This document shows positions 7,878 to 14,421 of a stretch of DNA of 44,927 bases, in pieces. The translations under genes were made by a program, and so were the position numbers. The stretch is from an uncultured bacterium (GTDB lineage: Bacteria; Patescibacteriota; Minisyncoccia; Phycocordibacterales; UBA9973), in the NCBI GenBank assembly GCA_903825255.1, contig CAIJZZ010000045.1:1-44927 (forward strand). Reading direction: 5' to 3'. Under the pieces are notes generated by a model that was not told the origin of the DNA, made no database searches, and saw nothing but the letters and a program-made list of their open reading frames with translations. Position 1 is the first letter of the stretch; every line of letters begins with the position of its first letter.

Positions 7878-7906
7878 ATCTTAGCAGAAAGGGTAAAATT
7901 AGTCAA
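7878..7906 (-). promoter_or_regulatory. rpsN-rpsH-rplF... promoter
   Basis: Minus-strand TTGACT (7901-7906), 17-bp spacer, TAAGAT (7878-7883). It lies just downstream of the terminator hairpin in repeat A1, so the distal half of the spc operon can be transcribed independently. The leader to the rpsN ATG is about 150 nt. Confidence 0.7.
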
Positions 7907-7919
7907 ATAAATCTACTAC

Positions 7920-7984
7920 CAGGCAAATTTAAAAGGGCGACAAAAATATGTGCCCTTTTAACAATATAAAATCCCCTGAAAAAC
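7920..7984. repeat. Repeat A, copy 1 (terminator-like hairpin)
   Basis: About 65 bp, roughly 95% identical to 9115-9177. It contains the perfect stem TTAAAAGGGC/GCCCTTTTAA around a 13-nt loop and is positioned just after the stop codon of the 93-aa lipoprotein gene. It probably terminates that gene. Confidence 0.85.
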
Positions 7985-7987
7985 AAA

Positions 7988-8269
7988 TTAATGTCCTAAT
8001 ATCATTCCTTCTAAAACGAAAACTGAATCATTTTTAGAAATTGGCTCGTTACTTAAACAAACTGTAACTCCCTTTTTTAGTTTAACTGGAACTGCATAAT
8101 GAAACTTTTTACCAAATCGGCTAAACGCAAAGTATTCATCTCCACTTCTACAAACTGAATTAGCTGTTGCTATTCCAGGACCAGTAAAATCTTTTTTGCT
8201 ATTTTTACAAGCAAATAACGTAAAAAATAATATTACTATTACAAGTTTTACAAAAATAATCTTTTTCAT
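7988..8269 (-). CDS. Small predicted lipoprotein
   Basis: A 93-aa protein with a lipoprotein signal peptide: MKK, a hydrophobic stretch (IIFVKLVIVILFFTLFA) and a lipobox LFAC at Cys21. The mature part is about 70 residues, with two more cysteines that could form a disulphide outside the cytoplasmic membrane. I do not recognise the family. It is sandwiched between repeat A copy 1 and repeat B copy 1, the same bracket that holds an unrelated gene at 9219-9392, and so looks like cargo of a duplicated cassette within the spc operon. Confidence 0.7.
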   Translation of the reverse strand: MKKIIFVKLVIVILFFTLFACKNSKKDFTGPGIATANSVCRSGDEYFAFSRFGKKFHYAVPVKLKKGVTVCLSNEPISKNDSVFVLEGMILGH

Positions 8270-8305
8270 AAGTCCATTTATTTAAATTAATATTAGAAAA
8301 TTAAT

Positions 8306-8420
8306 AAATCTAAACACCCTATAAATAGGCACTTGGATTTACTAACTTTCTAATAAATCTCTATGTCAAAAAACGAGCTTATACCAAAAAACTACCACGA
8401 GAGTGGTAGTTTTGTCAACA
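8306..8420. repeat. Repeat B, copy 1 (terminator plus -35-like box)
   Basis: 115 bp matching 9432-9546 with about six substitutions and no length change. Contents on the minus strand: an intrinsic terminator (AAAACTACCAC, loop TCTC, GTGGTAGTTTT at 8388-8413) that ends the retropepsin gene, then TTGACA (8364-8369), a good -35 box whose -10 partner is unclear (TAGTAAAT is nearest). Confidence 0.85.
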
Positions 8421-8425
8421 GTTCT

Positions 8426-8827
8426 TTACTTGCGATTTTTTAACTCAATTTCTTCCTTTTTTAAATCAAATTTTACAATAAAATTCTCGAAAAATCCTCT
8501 CTGCCCGACAAGACCATACGGCATCATTCTCCCAGCAACATCTGGCATAAAACCTGCTTCTATTTCAAATGATTTTTTACCAACTTCAATATTAACTTTA
8601 TGTAAATAATACAGAGCAACTTTTCCCCCAACGCCGAATACTTGTTGCATTTTGCCTTTCTTAATATCTAAACCGAGAGCTTCTCCTACCTCAGCGTTAA
8701 AAATACAAAAATCAGCCCCAGAATCAACTAAAACTTCATAGCGTAAAAATTTCGAGCCTGATCTTAATTTTATTTCCACTACTGGTCTTAATATATTCGG
8801 ACCAAAGCGCTTATAATTGAATTTCAT
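8426..8827 (-). CDS. Retropepsin-like aspartic protease
   Basis: A 133-aa single-domain protein of the retroviral-like aspartyl protease clan. The active-site motif VLVDSGADFCIF (DSGA at 35-38) is clear, followed after about 70 residues by the second hydrophobic-glycine element GLVGQRGFFENFIVKFD, which matches the LLG-x-D-F-F region of the family although the usual Asp is Arg. Such proteins work as dimers. No signal peptide, so cytosolic. Its start overlaps the stop of the DUF5678-like gene by 4 nt, implying translational coupling. Substrate unknown. Confidence 0.85.
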   Translation of the reverse strand: MKFNYKRFGPNILRPVVEIKLRSGSKFLRYEVLVDSGADFCIFNAEVGEALGLDIKKGKMQQVFGVGGKVALYYLHKVNIEVGKKSFEIEAGFMPDVAGRMMPYGLVGQRGFFENFIVKFDLKKEEIELKNRK

Positions 8828-9018
8828 AAACTTCCAACATAAGCATCTAATGTTAAAGGCATTCTACTAACAACTGGAGAATTGTATCCTTTTTTTTGAG
8901 CCTTGAGTAATGCTTCCTTGAGTGTTTTTCCACTTCCGACAACCGTCTCTTCATCATCTAAAAAAGCCACCCAAAGACCTTTGTATTTTTTATATATTTT
9001 TGACCAATCTTTTGACAT
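8824..9018 (-). CDS. DUF5678-like small protein
   Basis: A 64-aa protein, MSKDWSKIYKKYKGLWVAF-DDEETVVGSGKTLKEALLKAQKKG, matching my memory of DUF5678: a KGKWVAL strand, a VVGSGKTLKEA helix and a short tail. It overlaps the retropepsin gene by 4 nt, and these two families are often neighbours. The start at 9018 is chosen over an in-frame TTG further up because a TATAAT box lies exactly 6 nt before this ATG, implying a leaderless transcript. A toxin-antitoxin-like or protease-adaptor role is possible but speculative. Confidence 0.75.
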   Translation of the reverse strand: MSKDWSKIYKKYKGLWVAFLDDEETVVGSGKTLKEALLKAQKKGYNSPVVSRMPLTLDAYVGSL

Positions 9019-9024
9019 ATTTTT

Positions 9025-9053
9025 ATTATACAAAATACATCCTAATACTACAA
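9025..9053 (-). promoter_or_regulatory. Promoter of the DUF5678/retropepsin pair (leaderless type)
   Basis: Minus-strand TTGTAG (9048-9053), 17-bp spacer, perfect TATAAT (9025-9030), then 6 nt to the ATG. Confidence 0.75.
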
Positions 9054-9114
9054 CAATTAGATGAAGTCAGTATTAAATTCTCTTTTCGCAAGGATAGTCC
9101 TTACTACAATTTAT

Positions 9115-9177
9115 CAGGCAAATTTAAAAGGGCAACAAAAATATGCGCCCTTTTAACAATATAAAATCCCTGAAAAC
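9115..9177. repeat. Repeat A, copy 2 (terminator-like hairpin)
   Basis: Second copy of the element at 7920-7984, with the same 10-bp stem TTAAAAGGGC/GCCCTTTTAA. Differences include two 1-nt indels and loop substitutions, while the stem is unchanged. It lies downstream of the 57-aa gene. Confidence 0.85.
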
Positions 9178-9195
9178 ATTAGTAATTTACGAACC

Positions 9196-9218
9196 TTCGC
9201 AAGGACGGTCCTTGCGAA
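9196..9218. repeat. REP-like palindrome, perfect copy 1
   Basis: TTCGCAAGGAC, one base, GTCCTTGCGAA: an 11-bp perfect inverted repeat directly after the stop codon of the 57-aa gene. An identical-arm copy lies at 15123-15145, and a degraded one at about 9086-9103. Confidence 0.8.
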
Positions 9219-9392
9219 TTACGAAGTATATTTTTCAATAATTTCTGTCACACAAGTATCTACTCCTTTTGATTCCAAAGTAGGTTTATATTGTGCAGAT
9301 ATTTGTCCATCTCTTACTCCAACATTATATGTTTCACGTAACATCTTTTTTAGAAGATCTTTTTTCTTCTCGTTTAAAACTAACTTTTCCAT
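9219..9392 (-). CDS. Small hypothetical protein (57 aa)
   Basis: Sequence begins MEKLVLNEKKKDLLKKMLRE and is mostly helical and charged; no signal peptide or known motif is recognised. I use the ATG at 9392; an in-frame start further upstream would add 22 residues encoded by repeat B and AT-rich DNA. It occupies the same place between repeats B and A as the unrelated lipoprotein gene at 7988. A REP-like palindrome follows the stop codon. Confidence 0.55.
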   Translation of the reverse strand: MEKLVLNEKKKDLLKKMLRETYNVGVRDGQISAQYKPTLESKGVDTCVTEIIEKYTS

Positions 9393-9431
9393 AATATTAA
9401 TTATTAAAAGATTTATAAATTTAAAATTAGC

Positions 9432-9546
9432 AAATCTAAACACCCAATAAATAGGCACTTGGATTTACTAATTTTCCAATAAATCTCTATGTCAAAAAAC
9501 GAATCTATACCAAAAAACTACCACGAGAGTGGTAGTTTTGTCAACA
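9432..9546. repeat. Repeat B, copy 2 (terminator after rplE)
   Basis: Same 115 bp as 8306-8420. Here the hairpin at 9514-9539 ends the rplE transcription unit, and TTGACA at 9490-9495 follows. The repeat thus divides the spc operon just after rplE. Confidence 0.85.
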
Positions 9547-9557
9547 TTTCTAAATTT

Positions 9558-10130
9558 TTATTTCTTTTTTGAGTCCTCTTCTTTCTTAAAAGGAATACCG
9601 ATAAGTTCGTAGAAAGCTAAGCCTTCGGCTTTAGTCTTGGCAGAAGAAACAAAGGTTATAGAGAAACCAAAAACATCTTTGATGTCTTCATCAGCTGTTT
9701 CAGGAAAAATAGTATGTTCTTTAATCCCCATAGTCATGTTTCCGATAGCGTCGACAACAGAGCGATTGATACCACGAAAGTCTTTAGTACGAGGTAAAGA
9801 CACATTTAAGAATTTTTCTAAAAAAGAAAACATTCTTTTACCACGGAGAGTCACCATCACACCGACAGGATCACCTTGGCGGATTTTAAATGATGCAATA
9901 GACTGCTTAGCACCTCGTGGAGAAGGCTTCTGCCCAGTAATTTTGGCTAATCTGTCAGAAATAGCAGTATTTTTATTCTTATCTTTCTTCATCGCGGTTC
10001 CGGTACCAACGTTAAAAATCACTTTTTGCAAACGTGGCGCCGCCATTTTATTTTTATAGTGAAAAGCACCTTTCATTTTATTGAAAGCCTCTCCTTCTTT
10101 TTCTTTTATCGTTAAATGTTTTGGATTCAT
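9558..10130 (-). CDS. rplE: 50S ribosomal protein uL5
   Basis: Central-protuberance protein that contacts 5S rRNA and P-site tRNA, 190 aa. Family features: PRLQKVIFNVGTGTAMKKDKN, LAKITGQKPSPRGAKQSIASFKIRQGDPVGVMVTLRG, FLNVSLPRTKDFRGIN, and IKEHTIFPETADED near the end. The C-terminus carries a short charged tail. It ends the proximal spc unit: an intrinsic terminator in repeat B follows within 20 bp, and rpsN, its usual neighbour, is 1.8 kb away. Confidence 0.97.
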   Translation of the reverse strand: MNPKHLTIKEKEGEAFNKMKGAFHYKNKMAAPRLQKVIFNVGTGTAMKKDKNKNTAISDRLAKITGQKPSPRGAKQSIASFKIRQGDPVGVMVTLRGKRMFSFLEKFLNVSLPRTKDFRGINRSVVDAIGNMTMGIKEHTIFPETADEDIKDVFGFSITFVSSAKTKAEGLAFYELIGIPFKKEEDSKKK

Positions 10131-10139
10131 ATATTTAAA

Positions 10140-10445
10140 TTAAATTTCTTGATCACTCTTTCTGGTGACTCGAACCATTTTGTCACCAATTTTCTTTTTG
10201 CCAATTCTACTACCCTTACCAGTTTTCGGATCTACAATCATAACATTGGAAGCGTGTATCGGCATAGCCACATTTATCATTTGTCCTTTTTCACCGGACT
10301 TTCTAGGACGTTGCGCTTTTTTCATCATATTGATCGTTTCAATGACTACTTTATTTTCCGCTACTAAAACTCTAGAAATTTTTCCTTTCTTTCCTTTATC
10401 CTTACCTGTGATCACTATTACATTATCTCCTTTTTTTAATTTCAT
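10140..10445 (-). CDS. rplX: 50S ribosomal protein uL24
   Basis: Assembly-initiating large-subunit protein, 101 aa, with the KOW motif KKGDNVIVITGKDKGKKGKISRVL read in parts at the N-terminus and the typical GSRIGKKKIGDKMVRVTRKS end. Usual position between rplN and rplE. Confidence 0.97.
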   Translation of the reverse strand: MKLKKGDNVIVITGKDKGKKGKISRVLVAENKVVIETINMMKKAQRPRKSGEKGQMINVAMPIHASNVMIVDPKTGKGSRIGKKKIGDKMVRVTRKSDQEI

Positions 10446-10463
10446 TTTTTAATTCTTTATTAT

Positions 10464-10835
10464 TTAAATTACCTCTGGGGCGAGTGAAATGATTTTCTGA
10501 AAACCTTTTTCTGCAAGCTCTCTCGGAATCGGTCCGAAGACACGTCCAGCTTTCGGATCCATTTTGCCTTTTTCTAATATAACCACAGCATTATCATCAA
10601 ATCGAATATAAGATCCATCTTTTCGACGGAATGGAGCACGAGTGCGAACTACGACAGCTTGATGCACATCCTTTTTCTTTACGCCTTTTCGAGGACTAGC
10701 TACTTTTACTGAAATAATAACTAGCTCGCCTAAGGTAGCATAACGCTTGTGTGCACTACCTAACACCTTGAACACTTTTCCAATAGTGCCTCCGGCGTTA
10801 TCTGTTATATTTACTAATGTTTCTGGTTGAATCAT
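10464..10835 (-). CDS. rplN: 50S ribosomal protein uL14
   Basis: A 123-aa protein of the subunit interface. The family pattern MIQPETLVNITDNAGG, VVVRTRAPFRRKDGSYIRFDDNA, and FGPIPRELAEKGFQKIISLAPEVI is complete and of normal length. First gene of the canonical spc order, directly after rpsQ. Confidence 0.98.
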   Translation of the reverse strand: MIQPETLVNITDNAGGTIGKVFKVLGSAHKRYATLGELVIISVKVASPRKGVKKKDVHQAVVVRTRAPFRRKDGSYIRFDDNAVVILEKGKMDPKAGRVFGPIPRELAEKGFQKIISLAPEVI

Positions 10836-10844
10836 AAAATTATT

Positions 10845-11162
10845 TTACTTGTCCGCCTTTGGCGTGATTACTTTAAAATGCTTATCTTTTGAAATTGGTC
10901 TAGTTTCAATTATTTCTACTTTATCACCAACTTTATATTTATTTTCTGCATCATGCGCTTTGTATTTTTTGTTTATTTTGTAAAATTTACCATATTTTGG
11001 ATGCTTCACAAAACGAGAAACAGAAACGACAATAGTCTTATCCATTTTATCGGAAACGACAATCCCTTTTAAGATTTTGCCATTTTCTTCTTTCTTTTCT
11101 ACTATTTCCCCGCCTGAATGACTTTCAAGTCGGGCAGGTTTTTTTATATTTTTATTTACCAT
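10845..11162 (-). CDS. rpsQ: 30S ribosomal protein uS17 with N-terminal palindromic-element insert
   Basis: 16S-binding OB-fold protein. The conserved part begins near residue 30 ([29 protein letters not shown]) and includes the [23 protein letters not shown] region. At 105 aa it is longer than the usual 80-90 because of the N-terminal stretch [17 protein letters not shown]. The DNA of that stretch is a CCCG...CGGG palindrome with the same ends as the one in rplO, read in the same frame. It thus seems to be an inserted repeat tolerated at the protein surface. Confidence 0.95.
   Translation of the reverse strand: MVNKNIKKPARLESHSGGEIVEKKEENGKILKGIVVSDKMDKTIVVSVSRFVKHPKYGKFYKINKKYKAHDAENKYKVGDKVEIIETRPISKDKHFKVITPKADK
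11109..11138. repeat. Intragenic palindromic element (rpsQ copy)
   Basis: CCCGCCTG at 11109-11116 and CGGGCAGG at 11131-11138 bracket a TGA...TCA inner stem. The ends match the rplO copy at 5072-5107 and the reading frame is the same (KPAR...HS-GG). Confidence 0.75.
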
Positions 11163-11164
11163 AA

Positions 11165-11386
11165 CTATTTCTTTTTATTATTTTTACCTGCCCGACCATA
11201 GGCGCGGTTTACTTCTGTCAACACTCTCGCGACTTCTCTTTTGAGTGTTTTAATCTCTTTAACATTTTTTGATTTTGAACCTTCTGATTTAAAATGAATT
11301 GATCGAATACTTTCTTCTAAAGAAACGAGCTTCGCTTTAAGTTCACCCTCTGACATTCCTTTTAAGTTTTCTGTTTTTTTAGCCAT
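11165..11386 (-). CDS. rpmC: 50S ribosomal protein uL29
   Basis: A 73-aa two-helix protein at the polypeptide exit. Features: [20 protein letters not shown] and [20 protein letters not shown]. The C-terminus [11 protein letters not shown] is encoded partly by a fragment resembling the CGGGCAGG palindrome end. Usual position between rplP and rpsQ. Confidence 0.95.
   Translation of the reverse strand: MAKKTENLKGMSEGELKAKLVSLEESIRSIHFKSEGSKSKNVKEIKTLKREVARVLTEVNRAYGRAGKNNKKK
11187..11206. repeat. Partial palindromic element (rpmC copy)
   Basis: ACCTGCCCGACC is followed by GGCGCGG; on the minus strand it ends in CGGGCAGGT, the same end as in the rplO and rpsQ elements but in the opposite orientation to the coding frame. 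Short and degenerate, so the relation is tentative. Confidence 0.4.
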
Positions 11387-11394
11387 ATAATTTA

Positions 11395-11823
11395 TTATTG
11401 ATTATGTGCTCGTGAAATAATTCTTGTCTTGACTGGAAGTTTTGTTCCAGCTTTACGTAATGCTTCGTGGGCAATCTTCTCATCTACTCCATCGACTTCA
11501 AAAATGATACGTCCAGGAAAAACTTCAAAACAATATCCCTGTGGATCTCCTTTTCCTTTTCCCATGCCTACTTCAGCCGCCTTGGCGGTGAAAGGTCTAT
11601 CTGGAAAAATACGAATCCAATATTTACCGGTCTTAGAAAGTGCACGAGACATAGCCTTACGAGCTGATTCTATTTGATTTGATTTCACGCGAGCCTGAGT
11701 TTCTGCTTTCAAACCGAAAGAACCGAAGGATAATTTCGTGCCTCGAGTTTCTGGCGTACGTGATTTCACATTGATACGATCACTTTGCCATTTTCTAAAT
11801 TTTACTTTTTTCGGTACTAACAT
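11395..11823 (-). CDS. rplP: 50S ribosomal protein uL16
   Basis: Protein next to the peptidyl-transferase centre and A-site tRNA, 142 aa. MLVPKKVKFRKWQ, LSFGSFGLKA, WIRIFPDRPFTAKAAEVGMGKGKGDP and AHEALRKAGTKLPVKTRII are all typical. Codons for the Arg substrate of the YcfD hydroxylase cannot be judged. Normal length and position. Confidence 0.98.
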   Translation of the reverse strand: MLVPKKVKFRKWQSDRINVKSRTPETRGTKLSFGSFGLKAETQARVKSNQIESARKAMSRALSKTGKYWIRIFPDRPFTAKAAEVGMGKGKGDPQGYCFEVFPGRIIFEVDGVDEKIAHEALRKAGTKLPVKTRIISRAHNQ

Positions 11824-11832
11824 ATATTTAAA

Positions 11833-12540
11833 TTAATTCTTAACCTCTTTGCTATTTGTATTAAATTCATTTCGAGCAGGTTTTTTATCTGCGAAAATTT
11901 TTCCGCGATAAATCCAGACCTTTATACCGACATCACCGTATGGTAGATGTGCTCGCTCTCTTTTAAAATCAATGTCAGCTCGGAAAGTCTGCAGTGGAAT
12001 CGATCCACGTTTTAATTCTTCAGTACGAGCTATTTCTGCTCCGCCTAATCTTCCGGAGAGCACAATTCTAGCTCCTTCTACTCCACGAGCAGTCATGACT
12101 TTCTCAAGTATTTGCTTTATAACTCGGCGATATGGCATTCTTTTTTCTAATCCTTCAGCAATCATATAAGCCACGATAGCGGCATCTGCTTCTGGGTTTG
12201 AAACTTCAATAATTTCAAGTTTAAAATCTTCAGATTTAGCAAGCTTAAGCTTGGCCATTTTCTTTAAAATATCTTCTTTCAATTTTGTGGCGCCTTCGCC
12301 ATTTCGGCCAATAATAAGACCTGGACGAGAAGTACGGATCATAAAACGAGTAGCCTTTTGACTTCTCTCTATTTCAATAGTGGAAACATACATACCACGT
12401 AATTTCTTTTCTAAATATTCACGTATTAAAACATCCCCTTTTAGATAATCGCAATATTTTTTAGGATCAGCAAACCAACGAGACTTCCAGTCTCGGAGGA
12501 TGATCAATCTATGGGCATATGGATGGACTATTTTAGACAT
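11833..12540 (-). CDS. rpsC: 30S ribosomal protein uS3
   Basis: Small-subunit head protein with helicase role at mRNA entry, 235 aa. It starts MSKIVHPYAHRL, a variant of the usual KVHP-G-RL start. It contains the KH domain (RPGLIIGRNGEGATKLKEDI) and the C-terminal domain (GRLGGAEIARTEELKRGSIPLQTFRADIDF and GDVGIKVWIYRG, read in parts). Usual position between rplV and rplP. Confidence 0.97.
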   Translation of the reverse strand: MSKIVHPYAHRLIILRDWKSRWFADPKKYCDYLKGDVLIREYLEKKLRGMYVSTIEIERSQKATRFMIRTSRPGLIIGRNGEGATKLKEDILKKMAKLKLAKSEDFKLEIIEVSNPEADAAIVAYMIAEGLEKRMPYRRVIKQILEKVMTARGVEGARIVLSGRLGGAEIARTEELKRGSIPLQTFRADIDFKRERAHLPYGDVGIKVWIYRGKIFADKKPARNEFNTNSKEVKN

Positions 12541-12560
12541 AATGAATAGGCTACTAGGCT

Positions 12561-13046
12561 TTAGGCGCTAGGCTTTAGCTTTTTAGGACTCTTAACTTTC
12601 GACTTCTTTTCAATGATTTTTTTCTCAACTTCATCAATTTTCTTTTCTACGTTCTTTTCCGTCTTTTTTATTTCTGTTTTTATTTTTCCGGCTTTTTTAG
12701 TTAAATTTTTCCCAGTTTTTTCTATTTTTTCAGCTAAAACGAGCAAAACATGACTTGTACGTTTATTGATTCTATGTCCTGTACCCATCGCGGCTGGCAT
12801 CATTCGTTTCATCACAATACCTTTATCTACGCGTAATTCTTTTACAAATAAATTTTCTTTTTCAATTCCCATTTGCTTAGCATTCGCTATCGCTGAAAGT
12901 AAAAGTTTTTTCATTGGTTCACTCGCACGCTTCGCTAAAAAATCTAACTCAACTAGAGCTTCAGATACTTTTTTACCTCGAATTAATCCAGCAACTGCAC
13001 GAACTTTTCTTGGAGATTGTCTGTAATTTTTTAAAAATGCTTTCAT
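12561..13046 (-). CDS. rplV: 50S ribosomal protein uL22 with long charged tail
   Basis: Exit-tunnel protein. Residues 1-110 are standard: RQSPRKVRAVAGLIRGKKV, LSAIANAKQMG, and a MMPAAMGTGHRINKRTSHV hairpin that would line the tunnel. A tail of about 50 residues, nearly all Lys/Glu/Ile/Val, follows (KTEKNVEKKIDEVEKKI), giving 161 aa versus the usual 110. The start codon lies at the base of a long inverted repeat (13045-13168) that could control initiation. Confidence 0.96.
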   Translation of the reverse strand: MKAFLKNYRQSPRKVRAVAGLIRGKKVSEALVELDFLAKRASEPMKKLLLSAIANAKQMGIEKENLFVKELRVDKGIVMKRMMPAAMGTGHRINKRTSHVLLVLAEKIEKTGKNLTKKAGKIKTEIKKTEKNVEKKIDEVEKKIIEKKSKVKSPKKLKPSA

Positions 13047-13168
13047 CCCGTTTAGAAGTAGATCGCGATCTTTTCGCTTATCTCTTTATTTATATTTATA
13101 ATTTTACTTTTATCTGATTTCATATTTTTGTTTTTTATATTTATTGCGATCGCGACTTCTAACGGGAT
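13045..13168 (-). promoter_or_regulatory. Long inverted repeat enclosing the rplV start codon
   Basis: Arms at 13045-13070 and 13148-13168 pair over 21 bp (8 + 6 + 7, with 1- and 4-nt bulges) around a 77-nt AT-rich loop. The left arm includes two bases of the rplV ATG and the GATCGCGATC palindrome. A 23-codon ORF (13052-13123, minus) starts in the loop and stops 5 nt before the rplV ATG. It may be a translation-control stem or a palindromic insertion. Confidence 0.55.
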
Positions 13169-13184
13169 TCATATCCATAATTGA

Positions 13185-13538
13185 TTATTTTTTCTTCGCA
13201 TTAGCGTCTGCAGCGACAGCAGTAGCGGACTTAGCTTGAGTAATTTCAGCTTCTTTCTTTTTTTGTTCCAATTCTTTCTGCATTTTACCTCCGTGTTTGA
13301 TGAATTTCTTGGTAGGTGAAAATTCGCCGAGTCTGTGGCCTACCATGTCTTCAGTTACCAATACTTCTATATGGGTCTTGCCATTGTGTACACCAAAAAC
13401 AAAGCCAACCATCTCTGGGGCTATCTGACAAGCTCTTTTCCAAGTCTTGATCATCGGGGTTTGTAACGGATTTTTACCTGCTATTTTCAATAGCAGTTTT
13501 TCGTCCACATTTATTCCTTTTTTGATTGATCGTGTCAT
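13185..13538 (-). CDS. rpsS: 30S ribosomal protein uS19
   Basis: Small-subunit head protein, 117 aa. The core MTRSIKKGINVDEKLL, WKRACQIAPEMVGFVFGVHNGKTH, and VTEDMVGHRLGEFSPTKKFIKHGGK is typical. The last 30 residues are an Ala/Lys/Gln-rich extension. It is separated from rplB, its usual upstream neighbour, by a six-gene insert and has its own promoter and a +1 hairpin, so it heads the rpsS-to-rplE unit. Confidence 0.97.
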   Translation of the reverse strand: MTRSIKKGINVDEKLLLKIAGKNPLQTPMIKTWKRACQIAPEMVGFVFGVHNGKTHIEVLVTEDMVGHRLGEFSPTKKFIKHGGKMQKELEQKKKEAEITQAKSATAVAADANAKKK

Positions 13539-13554
13539 CTTTTATAATAAAACA

Positions 13555-13570
13555 AGCTCGTAACCGAGCT
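13555..13570 (-). terminator. +1 hairpin with T-run in the rpsS leader
   Basis: AGCTCG, loop GTTA, CGAGCT, then TGTTTTATT on the minus strand. It begins at the predicted transcription start. It could also terminate the upstream membrane-protein operon, which has no other terminator. Confidence 0.6.
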
Positions 13571-13577
13571 ACGTTTT

Positions 13578-13605
13578 ATAATAGCAAAATACAAAATAAA
13601 GTCAA
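13578..13605 (-). promoter_or_regulatory. rpsS operon promoter
   Basis: Minus-strand TTGACT (13600-13605), 16-bp spacer, TATTAT (13578-13583). The -35 lies two bases after the stop codon of the upstream gene. Confidence 0.75.
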
Positions 13606-13607
13606 AT

Positions 13608-13964
13608 TTACCAACCGTGAACACCTGAAAATAGTAAAATTAAAAATCCACCTAAAAATAATGGAAATATTAAACCTAAAATTAGAATAATTTTAGCAAT
13701 GTTGTATAGAGATTTATTTTTTGAAAATAAGACTATTAAACTAGCTGTAATAATTATAATCGAGGGTATCCCAGTCAAAAAACTACTTCCAAAAGTAAAA
13801 CTATTAAAACTAGATAAAACAGAGACAATAAGTAAAATTACTGCTAAAACCTGTATTAATTTTGATTTTTTAAAATTAGAAGGAGCTAGCGGAGTCGGTA
13901 TATCTTTTGGGGCTATAGGAGGATTTAAAGGAGATAATGGAGGTATTGGAATATTATTTTCCAT
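13608..13964 (-). CDS. Small membrane protein with proline-rich N-terminus
   Basis: 118 aa. The first 30 residues are unusually rich in proline and isoleucine (NNIPIPPLSPLNPPIAP) and are followed by three predicted membrane segments (about residues 37-55, 64-82 and 90-115). No recognised family. Last gene of the operon between rplB and rpsS. Similar short membrane proteins precede it, so the group may form one membrane complex. Confidence 0.65.
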   Translation of the reverse strand: MENNIPIPPLSPLNPPIAPKDIPTPLAPSNFKKSKLIQVLAVILLIVSVLSSFNSFTFGSSFLTGIPSIIIITASLIVLFSKNKSLYNIAKIILILGLIFPLFLGGFLILLFSGVHGW

Positions 13965-13970
13965 AAAAAA

Positions 13971-14417
13971 TTATTGATTAATGTATTTACTTTGAATATA
14001 GTAAATCGCGTAAGTACAAATAACTACCAAAGCCGTCATCACAACATAAAATTGAAAATCAGTATGATGATTATAAAAATATATTGATACCTGGAAAGCG
14101 AGTTGAAGTGATAAAAAAATACTTACTACAAAATAAGGCACAAGTGCGACCGCATATTTTTCTTTTTTCTGACCAACAGAAAGATTCACAAATAAAGCTA
14201 TAATTAAAAAAAGAATTATTACTACAGCGTGCACAATAATAACAGAAATATTATCAAAATAATCTGGCGATGAGGCTACAAAATATCTTGCCACGTCATA
14301 AAGAACCCTTTCTGCTAAGGCTAGAATGGAAAAACCTAAAAGAAAAATGATGACAAGTCCTAAGGTTGAAAATTTTGTTTCAAAAATATTTTGTTCTGAT
14401 TTTATTATTAGAGCCAT
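13971..14417 (-). CDS. Four-helix membrane protein
   Basis: 148 aa from the ATG at 14417 (an in-frame alternative at 14456 would overlap the upstream gene). Four hydrophobic segments, with a soluble N-terminus of about 15 residues and a cytosolic VGQKKEKY loop between segments two and three. The layout (NSSVGQKK-type loop, paired helices) parallels the C-terminal half of the neighbouring 14422-15081 product, suggesting paralogy. Function unknown. Confidence 0.65.
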   Translation of the reverse strand: MALIIKSEQNIFETKFSTLGLVIIFLLGFSILALAERVLYDVARYFVASSPDYFDNISVIIVHAVVIILFLIIALFVNLSVGQKKEKYAVALVPYFVVSIFLSLQLAFQVSIYFYNHHTDFQFYVVMTALVVICTYAIYYIQSKYINQ

Positions 14418-14421
14418 AAAT

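Noticed and set aside
7784-9164. Two plus-strand ORFs ending in the same GKFKRATKICALLTI peptide
   Set aside because: The shared peptide comes from repeat A read on the non-coding side; no promoter or start signal supports them.
12541-12580. Repeated CTAGGCTTTAG motif at the end of rplV
   Set aside because: Only two imperfect units; it could be a short direct duplication and no function is evident.
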